The notes under the pieces are model-generated. The model made no database searches and was not told where the DNA came from. It saw only the letters and a list, made by a program, of their open reading frames with translations. DNA of 26,164 nt from Croceimicrobium sp965658965 (lineage in GTDB: Bacteria; Bacteroidota; Bacteroidia; Flavobacteriales; Schleiferiaceae), in NCBI GenBank assembly GCA_965658965.1, contig CBFHVV010000038.1:1-26164 (forward strand), read 5' to 3'. Within the stretch, counting starts at the first letter, position 1; each line of letters opens with the position of its first letter. The position numbers were made by a program, and so were the translations under genes. Positions 15,914 to 23,201 of the stretch are shown here, piece by piece.

Positions 15914-16870
15914 ATGAAAAGAGTATTTACAAAACTCAGCCTATTTATTGTAATACTAGGAGTAGCAGCCTGTGCGAGTCCTTACGCATCCGTGCAGGGT
16001 TTACAGTCTATGGACGACTTACAATATCCTTTTACCGTAAAAAAGCAGAAACTTAGTAGTAAGGTTGAAGTGGCTTATATTGATGAGGGAAAAGGTAGCG
16101 AAACCATATTACTGGTGCATGGTTTGGGGAGCTATATTCCAGCTTGGAAAAATAATATACCCAGTCTAAGTGAAAACTTTCGCGTTATTGCGCTTGACTT
16201 ACCCGGTTATGGTCGATCTTCAAAGGGACCTTATTCGGCTAGTATGGAGTTTTTCTCGCAAACGGTAATAGAGCTTGCCGATAGCTTGGGAATAGAGAGC
16301 TTTGTTATGGGTGGCCATTCCATGGGCGGCCAAATTAGCTTGATTACCGCTTTACAATACCCTCAGCGCGTTAAGAAGCTGCTTTTGGTGGCGCCAGCCG
16401 GCTTTGAAACTTTTCACGATGGAGAAAAACAGTGGTTTCGTAATGTGGCCACACCAAGTTTAAGCATCTTCGCTAAGCCAAAAAATATTCAAGATAATAT
16501 CGCCATTAACTTTTATAAAATGCCCGAAAGTGCAGATTTCATGATTCGAGATCGAATTGCAATGCGGTCAGCTAGTGATTTTGAAGGCTATGCTTATATT
16601 GTTGCAGAATCTATTAAGGCAATGGTAGATCGTCCCGTTTTCGACTATCTTGACCAAATTAAACAGCCAGCCCTAATCTTCTTCGGTGAAGCAGATCAGC
16701 TAATCCCTAATCGCTTTTTAACGGGAGGTGAAACAAGAGTTATAGCGGAAAAAGGCCATGCGAAAATGCCTAATAGTACCCTTTTTATGGTTCCTGAAGC
16801 GGGGCATTTTATGCATTTTGAACAAGCAGAGTTTTTTAATGAAAAGGTTAAAGGTTTTTTGCTGAACTGA
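15914..16870 (+). CDS. lipoprotein alpha/beta hydrolase (lipase/esterase-like)
   Basis: A 318-residue alpha/beta hydrolase with an N-terminal lipoprotein signal: MKRVFTKLSLFIVILGVAAC, lipidated Cys20. The frame is open from 15872, but ATG 15914 is preferred because it begins the signal peptide and lies 2 bases after the barrel gene's stop. The triad is visible: oxyanion region LLVHGLGS, nucleophile Ser136 in GGHSMGG, Asp261 in FGEADQLIP and His298 in EAGHFMHF. It should face the periplasm or cell surface and cleave an ester or related bond. Pairing with a barrel suggests release of a product at the outer membrane that the barrel takes up. It is convergent with the biosynthetic operon, only 31 bases away, with no obvious terminator in the gap. 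Confidence 0.87.
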   Translation: MKRVFTKLSLFIVILGVAACASPYASVQGLQSMDDLQYPFTVKKQKLSSKVEVAYIDEGKGSETILLVHGLGSYIPAWKNNIPSLSENFRVIALDLPGYGRSSKGPYSASMEFFSQTVIELADSLGIESFVMGGHSMGGQISLITALQYPQRVKKLLLVAPAGFETFHDGEKQWFRNVATPSLSIFAKPKNIQDNIAINFYKMPESADFMIRDRIAMRSASDFEGYAYIVAESIKAMVDRPVFDYLDQIKQPALIFFGEADQLIPNRFLTGGETRVIAEKGHAKMPNSTLFMVPEAGHFMHFEQAEFFNEKVKGFLLN

Positions 16871-16901
16871 GTAGCCTTTACAGCACTCTTTAAAACCAAT
16901 A

Positions 16902-17486
16902 TTAGGGGCAGCTTAAAAATGAAATTGCTGCAAATTCACCATGGTGACTAAGCGAAAAGTCAATGTTTAATTTCTTATCCTGATAATAAAGCTGCGGGAC
17001 GCGATTTACTTCTTTTTTTAAGGAGAGTGCCTGCTCGTTCAACCGCCGATCTATGGCAATGCAGGTAAATAGCTTTTTATACACTTGCGTAGATGGGTTT
17101 GCGGGAGCTTTACTATCTACTTTAAATACTTTATTAATTAGTCGATGCTTGCTGTTTTTTCTAGTGTGGCTTACAATATAATGGGCCGTATTATTTGACA
17201 TTAGAGAGCAGCGGAAGGAATCTATTCGAGCTTCTCCTGATTTTTGGGAATCTAAGGCAATATCTATTCTCTTGGGATCATTAAAAGCAGAGCCACCTTG
17301 GCGGACATAGGCTTTGTAAGCCGCTTCTTTCATGCTCCACAACTGCCAAATCATTAGAAATGGATCATTAGCCTTATTAATATACTCTTGCTCCTCTGTA
17401 TTAAAAACTTTCGCTAAAAACCTTGGCCTCTGCCAATTGGTGCTTTTCCTGGTGTAGGCGATATCTATTATATCGTTACCAATCAA
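16902..17486 (-). CDS. 4'-phosphopantetheinyl transferase
   Basis: A 194-residue enzyme that loads the phosphopantetheine arm from CoA onto the serine of a carrier protein. The N-terminal IGNDIIDI carries the GxD magnesium-binding motif (Asp5, Asp8) and WSMKEAAYK (50-58) is the WxxKEAxxK signature. The start is TTG, overlapping the ACP stop as TTGA at 17483-17486; this gives the expected N-terminus and no ATG competes. It is the last gene of the operon and directly follows the ACP gene, so it is probably dedicated to that carrier. Length and motif order suit the AcpS/Sfp superfamily group used in bacterial secondary metabolism. Confidence 0.9.
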   Translation of the reverse strand: MIGNDIIDIAYTRKSTNWQRPRFLAKVFNTEEQEYINKANDPFLMIWQLWSMKEAAYKAYVRQGGSAFNDPKRIDIALDSQKSGEARIDSFRCSLMSNNTAHYIVSHTRKNSKHRLINKVFKVDSKAPANPSTQVYKKLFTCIAIDRRLNEQALSLKKEVNRVPQLYYQDKKLNIDFSLSHHGEFAAISFLSCP

Positions 17487-17743
17487 CCCTTCGTGGCTAT
17501 TTTATCCTGAATTACCTGCATAGCCGATTTTACATCTGACATCTTATCCATGGATTCGTTGTCAATTTCAATATCGTATTTATCCTCGGTATCTAAAACT
17601 ATGTCTACTAAGTTAGCCGAATTAATCTCTAAGTCAGTGATGAAATGCGTTTCTTCGCTAAGCTTTTTAAACGCCTCCTGATTTTGCACATAAGGTTTAA
17701 TGATCTCTTTCAGTTCCTTAATTAAGGTCTCTTTTCCACTCAT
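17483..17743 (-). CDS. acyl carrier protein
   Basis: An 86-residue acidic four-helix protein. Ser42 in DLEINSANLVDIVLD is the expected phosphopantetheine site; the usual DSL is NSA here, which still has the serine and the following helix typical of ACPs from specialised pathways. It starts within the KAS stop (TAATG, one-base overlap) and ends in the PPTase start, so it is translated in line with both. It most likely carries the growing acyl chain for the neighbouring ketosynthase, dehydratase and enoyl reductase. It is not the housekeeping AcpP, whose motif is DSLD. Confidence 0.9.
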   Translation of the reverse strand: MSGKETLIKELKEIIKPYVQNQEAFKKLSEETHFITDLEINSANLVDIVLDTEDKYDIEIDNESMDKMSDVKSAMQVIQDKIATKG

Positions 17744-19011
17744 TAGTCTTCGTATTTCTTAAAAATGATACAGCCATTAACATCTCCAAAACCAAAGCTC
17801 GCCTTGGCTAAGATTTTTATGTTCTGGGCCCTTAAATGTTGAGGTATTTTATCTTTTGATATTAAGGCAGCAATATCTTCATTTATATCTTCACAATTAA
17901 TATTTGGGAAGATATAGCCTCCTTTTATTTGCAGAATGCTGGCCACACTTTCTATGGCCCCTCCAGCCGATAAGCAATGCCCCACCATAGATTTAAGCGA
18001 GTTAATAAAAGGGAAAGTCTCTCTCTCACAGCCGAGGGCACTGCGCCAATTTTCTATTTCTGTAGCATCTTTAATCGTTGCCGTTAAATGACCATTAATG
18101 GCGTCTACCTCCGATCCTTTAATTTCTGCGTTAGCTATCGCTCGTTTAATACACTCCTGCACCGCTTCGGAGTTTGGGGCAGTCATAGTGCCGCCATTGC
18201 GCTGACCGCCAGAGTTAACTTCGCCACCGAGGACTTCAGCATAGATAAATGCTTTTCTTGCCAAAGCACTTTCAAGAGATTCTAAGACTAAAGCCCCAGC
18301 CCCACTACCGGGCACAAAGCCAGAAGCACTGGCACTCATTGGCCTTGAGCCTTTTTCGGGACTTTCGTTATGTTTATAGCTTAGTACTCGCATTGCATCA
18401 AAACCGCCCCAAACGTATGCGCCATCGTCGCTACAGCTGCCCACCAACATGCGCTTGGCTTTACCGGCTTTAATGCGATCGTAACCCATTAATATTGCTT
18501 CGGTACCCGTGGTACAGGCCGAAGAGTTTGTAGTAACTTGATTCCCTAAGCCAATCATGCCGCCCAAATAGGCACTAACACCGCTGGCCATAGTTTGCGC
18601 GACCACGGTACTACCCAGGCGACGCACTTTTTTATCATCTAATTTGTAAATCGCCTCCCGAAACTTTTCTACGCCAGAAGTACCGGCTCCAAATATGCTT
18701 CCGCTATCGTAATCGGGCTGATCTTTAATTTCTAAGTCAGCATCCTTCCATGCATCTATACCAGCAATACAACCATAAAGAATACCGGAGCTTTTGAAGT
18801 CCTTTAGTTGTAATTCGCTAAAATACTGGCGTTTTTTCTCTTCAGAAATCTCTGGTATGCCGCCAATACAACAAGAAAACCCCAATTCTTTGAGCTGCGG
18901 GTAAAATTGAATACCCGACTGACCCTTTTTAATCGCTTCTTCAAATTGGGCGAGCCCCACTCCATTGGGAGCAACTACACCTAAACCAGTAATTACAACT
19001 CTTGTCTTCAT
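17743..19011 (-). CDS. beta-ketoacyl synthase (KASI/II type)
   Basis: A 422-residue condensing enzyme of normal KAS II length starting MKTRVVITGLGVVAPNG. All catalytic residues are present: Cys166 in SSACTTGTEA, His308 in INGHLTAT (the usual HGTxT is HLTAT), Lys340 in NSLKSMVGH and His345 in the same block. It should elongate an ACP-bound chain by decarboxylative condensation. It starts 12 bases after the dehydratase gene and is followed directly by the ACP gene. Similar stand-alone synthases occur in aryl-polyene and flexirubin-type clusters, but the second-subunit (chain-length factor) gene found in those is absent here. Confidence 0.92.
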   Translation of the reverse strand: MKTRVVITGLGVVAPNGVGLAQFEEAIKKGQSGIQFYPQLKELGFSCCIGGIPEISEEKKRQYFSELQLKDFKSSGILYGCIAGIDAWKDADLEIKDQPDYDSGSIFGAGTSGVEKFREAIYKLDDKKVRRLGSTVVAQTMASGVSAYLGGMIGLGNQVTTNSSACTTGTEAILMGYDRIKAGKAKRMLVGSCSDDGAYVWGGFDAMRVLSYKHNESPEKGSRPMSASASGFVPGSGAGALVLESLESALARKAFIYAEVLGGEVNSGGQRNGGTMTAPNSEAVQECIKRAIANAEIKGSEVDAINGHLTATIKDATEIENWRSALGCERETFPFINSLKSMVGHCLSAGGAIESVASILQIKGGYIFPNINCEDINEDIAALISKDKIPQHLRAQNIKILAKASFGFGDVNGCIIFKKYED

Positions 19012-19023
19012 TTGTATCCAGTT

Positions 19024-19461
19024 TTAGCTCACAATCATCCCTGCAATTTTTCCTCGGCAAACTAACTCATCGCTACTATTGTACATTTCAACCGCACACT
19101 TTAGCTTAGAAAACCGAAAGTACTCTTTACGACTTTTTACGACTACTTGCTCATCTGGGTAAACCGGTTTGAAGAAATCTACTTCTGTAGAGCTGAGAGC
19201 TATTTGCAAGTTGTTGAGCTCCTTACCAGCTTGTTTCATTAAATAGATACCGAAAGATACCAATCCAATTTGAGCCATGGTTTCGGTAAGAATAACTCCT
19301 GGGGTAAGTGGCCGCTCTTTGAAATGCCCCTGATAAAAACTAAGTTCTTTATGAAAATGAAAGCTTCCACTAATGGAATTTTCATCAATGGTACTAATCT
19401 CATCTACAAATAAAAAGGGCTCTTGGTAGGGCAGTAATGCTATGATCTCTTCCGATGTCAT
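19024..19461 (-). CDS. FabZ-like 3-hydroxyacyl-ACP dehydratase (hotdog fold)
   Basis: A 145-residue hotdog protein from ATG 19461, which lies one base after the upstream stop; a GTG at 19482 is possible but would force a 20-base overlap. The FabZ signature is clear: PYQEPFLFVDEI near the N-terminus, catalytic His46 in YQGHFKERPLTPG and Glu60 in ILTETMAQ. It removes water from 3-hydroxyacyl-ACP to give trans-2-enoyl-ACP. With the enoyl reductase upstream and the ketosynthase downstream it completes most of a private fatty-acid elongation cycle. Confidence 0.87.
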   Translation of the reverse strand: MTSEEIIALLPYQEPFLFVDEISTIDENSISGSFHFHKELSFYQGHFKERPLTPGVILTETMAQIGLVSFGIYLMKQAGKELNNLQIALSSTEVDFFKPVYPDEQVVVKSRKEYFRFSKLKCAVEMYNSSDELVCRGKIAGMIVS

Positions 19462-19462
19462 T

Positions 19463-20260
19463 CTAGCGTAAATGTTCTCCACCGTTAACCGGAATGGTGG
19501 TTCCTGTTATCCACTTGGCTTCCTCCTTGCACAATAAATAAACCGCCCCAGCTACATCTTCAGGGCTGGTCATTCTTCCGGAAGGGTTTTGCTTAGTGGC
19601 AAATTCTTTTAGCTTTTCGTGACCAGGAATCATTTGAAAGGAGTTAGTATCAGTAATGCCTGCTTCGATACAGTTCGCCTTTATTCCATAGGGGGCAAAT
19701 TCTAGAGCAATGCTGCGAGTAATCGCTTCTAGGGCAACCTTGGCGGCAGAAACCGCCGCGTAATTCTCCCAGGCTCTTTGATTTCCCATGCTGGTAAAGC
19801 TAATTACCCGAGCGTCTTCTGCAAATAAGGCTTTTTTATAAATGGCCTGCACCCAATCGTAGAGGCTGAAAGCCATGTTTTCTAAGGTAAGGTGAAAATC
19901 ATCGTTTTTAAGGGTGGGCTTGTCTTTTGAGACCATTGGCTTAAGATTGCCTTTGGCTATGCTGTGCACCAAGACTTTCACTTTCGAATACTCCGATTGA
20001 AATCCCAAAGCGGCAATTACTTCTTCTCTTTTTTCGGTGAGAGTAGCGTCGAGATTAAAGTGAATCACTTGCACCCCGTGGTCGTTTTTAATTTGCAAGA
20101 ACTCTGCCTCAATAGACTCTAGGTTTAATTTGCGACTGCGGTACACTAGGCATAAATTTAATCCGTGCGCTGCTAATTTCTTTGCGGATGCCAATCCCAT
20201 TCCGCTCGATGCCCCCAAAATAAGGGCCCACTCGTTTTTGTCTGTAAAGTCTTTTACCAT
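19463..20260 (-). CDS. FabL-like enoyl-ACP reductase (SDR family)
   Basis: A 265-residue SDR. The cofactor loop is LGASSGMG (15-22). The catalytic region NYAAVSAAKVALEA places Tyr167 and Lys174 as Y-x6-K, the spacing of enoyl-ACP reductases (FabI, FabL) and not the Y-x3-K of FabG. The run NQRAWENYAAVSAAK and the later ITDTNSFQMIPGHEKL and NPSGRM resemble Bacillus subtilis FabL. It should reduce trans-2-enoyl-ACP with NAD(P)H. It overlaps the type III PKS stop by 7 bases. A ketoreductase function is less likely but cannot be excluded from the motif alone. Confidence 0.83.
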   Translation of the reverse strand: MVKDFTDKNEWALILGASSGMGLASAKKLAAHGLNLCLVYRSRKLNLESIEAEFLQIKNDHGVQVIHFNLDATLTEKREEVIAALGFQSEYSKVKVLVHSIAKGNLKPMVSKDKPTLKNDDFHLTLENMAFSLYDWVQAIYKKALFAEDARVISFTSMGNQRAWENYAAVSAAKVALEAITRSIALEFAPYGIKANCIEAGITDTNSFQMIPGHEKLKEFATKQNPSGRMTSPEDVAGAVYLLCKEEAKWITGTTIPVNGGEHLR

Positions 20261-21306
20261 CTTAATAATAATCTTTGTGCCGTAAAGCCAGGTCCGAAGC
20301 TTAGCATTAAGCCAGTATCCCCTTTTTTTACGCCTTCTTGCATAAATTTTTCTAAAACGTAAAGCACAGTGGCGCTAGACATATTGCCGTAATCGCGTAA
20401 TACTGCTTTGGTATGATCGATATTTTTTCCAAGCTTTCCAAAAAGTTCTTCTACTGTTTGTACTATTTTTTTTCCGCCAGGGTGAAAAATTAGGTGGTCT
20501 AAATCTTTTATATCCATATGATTACGACTTAGGAAGGGCTGTACAATCTGCGGGAAGTGCTCAGCTATTTTATCGGGCACTTCTTTGTCTAGAATCATTT
20601 GTAAACCGGTATTTTTCAAGGCAAAGCCCATCATGTGCTCGGCATCGTAAAAGTGATACATAGCTTCATCGATAATCTCGGGCCCTTCTTCATTGGGGTA
20701 AGAAGATAAGATTGTGCAGGCACAGCCATCTCCAAAAATGGCCGCACTAACAATATTGGCCATAGAATAATCATCTAACTGAAAAGTTGAGGTGGGCGAC
20801 TCCACGGCAATTACGGCCGCTCTTTTATTAGGATTGGCTTTTAGGAAGTTTTTAGCGTAAATCATGCCCGATACGCCTGCAACACAACCCATCTCTGTAA
20901 TAGGGAGCCTAACAATATCTTGCTTTAGCTTTAAATTGTTAATTAAATAGGCATCTACGGAAGGGATCATAATACCAGTGCAGCTTACGGTAATAATATA
21001 ATCTATATCTTTTGGGTTTAGCTTTCCCTTCTCTAGTGCTTTTAGTAATGCCTTTTCCGCGAGTTTAATCGTCTCTCTTTTATATACTTCATTTTTTTGT
21101 TCGAATGAAGTTTGCAAGAAAACATCCTCTGCATCCATAATAGAGTAACGGCGCTCCACTCCCGCATTTTCGAAAAGCTTCACCACTTTACGTTGAAACC
21201 TTTCTTCTTGACCGCTAAGCCAGACTTTTAGGTAGGGAATTATTTCCGAGGTCAGTCGGGTATAAGGTGGTAGCTGGCTAGCAATAGCAGTTATTTTTAC
21301 ACTCAT
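20254..21306 (-). CDS. type III polyketide synthase (chalcone/stilbene synthase family)
   Basis: A 350-residue homodimeric-type condensing enzyme. The triad of the family is intact: Cys141 in MGCVAGVSG, His275 in HPGGKKIV and Asn308 in YGNMSSATV; the C-terminal SFGPGFTAQ is the family's GFGPG loop. Bacterial members extend an acyl starter with malonyl-CoA and cyclise it to alkylresorcinols, alkylpyrones or related rings. The start overlaps the methyltransferase stop by 4 bases. Its place next to a methyltransferase and a flavoprotein matches srsABC-type phenolic-lipid operons, and the downstream fatty-acid genes suggest an ACP-bound fatty-acyl starter. Confidence 0.95.
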   Translation of the reverse strand: MSVKITAIASQLPPYTRLTSEIIPYLKVWLSGQEERFQRKVVKLFENAGVERRYSIMDAEDVFLQTSFEQKNEVYKRETIKLAEKALLKALEKGKLNPKDIDYIITVSCTGIMIPSVDAYLINNLKLKQDIVRLPITEMGCVAGVSGMIYAKNFLKANPNKRAAVIAVESPTSTFQLDDYSMANIVSAAIFGDGCACTILSSYPNEEGPEIIDEAMYHFYDAEHMMGFALKNTGLQMILDKEVPDKIAEHFPQIVQPFLSRNHMDIKDLDHLIFHPGGKKIVQTVEELFGKLGKNIDHTKAVLRDYGNMSSATVLYVLEKFMQEGVKKGDTGLMLSFGPGFTAQRLLLRW

Positions 21307-22013
21307 ATCTTTTTAATTATCCACTGCCATCGGAAAGCCCAACGCCAGCTGATTGTACTTTTATAAGGTAGTCTTTTTGCAAATTGCTCCAAGTCTTTTT
21401 TCTTAAAACTCTTTAAAATGGAAGTAAGGCCGTCTTCTGTAACCATATGGTTATTGATGGGTCTTCGTAAAGCGCTAAAAAGGCGGTAAGCTAATTTGTG
21501 CCGGTGAAGGTCATTGATAAGCACACCGATCTTGGCATTTTGCGCCATGGATTGTACAAAATTAAAGGCAATAGTATCTTCAAAGTGGTGCAGAAAGAGC
21601 GTGCATAAAGCTATGTCACAAGTCATATTCCGAACTTCATCATTCAAAACATTAGCACAGAGATAGCTTATTTCGGGGTAGTTTTTCGATAATTCAATTC
21701 CATAATCAATTGCCGTTTGATTTGCGTCAATACCTAGCAATTTAAAATTATAAGCTTCTTTTCTTAGTAAAGGGGCTAGTTCGCGCAGCATATCACCATG
21801 TCCGCAGCCAAAATCAATTATTTTAATTTCTTGCCCTTTCGGGTGATGAGTCAGTAATTTTAGAAGTCCATCTTTGCTGAGGGCATTACCACCTAGCCAT
21901 TTATTAATGAGAGCCAACTGGTCAAGAGTTCTTCGCAGTAGGTCACCACCCATTTCCAAATCATCCATTATCTCAACTTCACTACTTCTCTTGCTGGTGT
22001 CCAGTTTCTTCAT
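21303..22013 (-). CDS. SAM-dependent methyltransferase of the polyketide operon
   Basis: A 236-residue class I methyltransferase. Motif I is IIDFGCGHGDML (65-76), followed by GIDANQTAIDYG with the acidic ribose-binding residue and CDIALCTLFLHHF as motif III region. It overlaps its neighbours by 4 bases on both sides (ATGA), so it is translationally coupled to the flavoprotein and the type III PKS. By analogy with SrsB of Streptomyces griseus it would methylate the resorcinol or quinol product, on oxygen or ring carbon; which one cannot be told from the sequence. Confidence 0.88.
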   Translation of the reverse strand: MKKLDTSKRSSEVEIMDDLEMGGDLLRRTLDQLALINKWLGGNALSKDGLLKLLTHHPKGQEIKIIDFGCGHGDMLRELAPLLRKEAYNFKLLGIDANQTAIDYGIELSKNYPEISYLCANVLNDEVRNMTCDIALCTLFLHHFEDTIAFNFVQSMAQNAKIGVLINDLHRHKLAYRLFSALRRPINNHMVTEDGLTSILKSFKKKDLEQFAKRLPYKSTISWRWAFRWQWIIKKI

Positions 22014-23137
22014 TGTATTGGCTTCATGGCTTTACCGTGCGTTTTTGTAATAATTAACGGTACTAAATTGGGTATTAATTTTAGGGCTGTCATTAATATC
22101 TCAGCGAGCCAAGTTAGTTTGAAGGCACGGGAAATTAGGTGACCGTATTTTAAGCGGCTCTTAAACTCTTGGTTCCACGTCCTCTGGTACTGTAATTCTA
22201 GGGCTTGTCGCGATGTGATTTTACCTTCTCTAAATTCTAAAATTAAGGTAGATAAGATTTGGGCCGAGCGAATTGCCATTCCCATACCGTTGCCGGCTAG
22301 GGGATGAATCATGCCAGCGCTATCGCCGCACATTAAAATGTGGTTTTCTACTGGTGCTTTTTCTAAAAATGATACCTGACTAATGGTAAGAGGTTTTTCA
22401 AAGGCTAGCTCAGATTCTGAGAAGGCTTGTTGCAAAAACTTATTTTGGGCTAATACTTTTTCTTGAAAATCTTCGAGTGATTTATACTTTTTGAAGGACT
22501 TGTAATTGACCAGGTAGCAGATATTAATATGGTCGTTCTCTACTTTGGATACCCCGCAATAACCTCCTGCAAAGTTATGAAGGCCTACTAGGTTTTCGGG
22601 AAAGGAGCCCCTATAATGGGCTTTGACTCCAAGGAAAGGGGATTTTTTCAGTATGAAAGGACGTTGTAAATCTCGGTCTAACTTGGCTCGTTTGCCATGG
22701 GCGCCAATGAGAAAAGGAGCTTTAAAGGTTTTCCCATCGGCAGTGGAAACTGCAAAATAGTCATCTCGGAAAATTATTTCACTGGCTTTTCCCCATTTAA
22801 ATGTGGCTCCAGCATTTTGTGCTGCTCGGGCCAGCTCTGCATCTATACAATAACGGCTAATGCCAAAACCGCCAAGCGGCAATTTTACTTGTATCGATTT
22901 ACTAGTAGCCGTACTTAGCTGAAGTTCATTAATCGCTTTTGCACCGTAATCAAAAGGGTTAAAGCCCAATGACTGCAAGTAGGGTAGTACTTCATTGGAA
23001 ATATATTCACCGCAAACTTTATGCTTGGGGTACGCATCTTTTTCAATCACTAAAACCTTAGTCCCCTTAAGCGAGAGGTGTAAAGCGTTGCAGAGGCCGG
23101 CTAAACCGCCACCGATGATGATTAGGTCAAAATCCAA
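22010..23137 (-). CDS. FAD-dependent oxidoreductase (geranylgeranyl reductase/PHBH-type)
   Basis: A 375-residue flavoprotein. The dinucleotide fold is LIIIGGGLAGL (5-15), an acidic residue follows in VIEKDAYPK, and the second FAD motif is CGDSAGMIHPLAGNGMG (270-286). The family covers aromatic hydroxylases and isoprenoid reductases. In the srs operon the matching gene (srsC) hydroxylates the alkylresorcinol to a quinol, and the same role is inferred here. The start is TTG at 23137: it gives the conserved MDFDLIIIGGG beginning, while the nearby ATG 23141 is out of frame and stops after four codons. It opens the eight-gene run, 64 bases after the upstream SDR gene. Confidence 0.88.
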   Translation of the reverse strand: MDFDLIIIGGGLAGLCNALHLSLKGTKVLVIEKDAYPKHKVCGEYISNEVLPYLQSLGFNPFDYGAKAINELQLSTATSKSIQVKLPLGGFGISRYCIDAELARAAQNAGATFKWGKASEIIFRDDYFAVSTADGKTFKAPFLIGAHGKRAKLDRDLQRPFILKKSPFLGVKAHYRGSFPENLVGLHNFAGGYCGVSKVENDHINICYLVNYKSFKKYKSLEDFQEKVLAQNKFLQQAFSESELAFEKPLTISQVSFLEKAPVENHILMCGDSAGMIHPLAGNGMGMAIRSAQILSTLILEFREGKITSRQALELQYQRTWNQEFKSRLKYGHLISRAFKLTWLAEILMTALKLIPNLVPLIITKTHGKAMKPIQ

Positions 23138-23201
23138 ACATTTGTTTTGAGCTAAATTAAAGGAATATGCCGAGCCGAGCCCGATAATGCCCCTCAGTTT
23201 A

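Noticed and set aside
16902..23137. Flexirubin or aryl-polyene gene cluster
   Set aside because: The KS, DH and ACP genes fit, but there is no chain-length factor, ammonia-lyase, glycosyltransferase or acyltransferase, and the type III PKS with its methyltransferase and flavoprotein points to a phenolic lipid instead.
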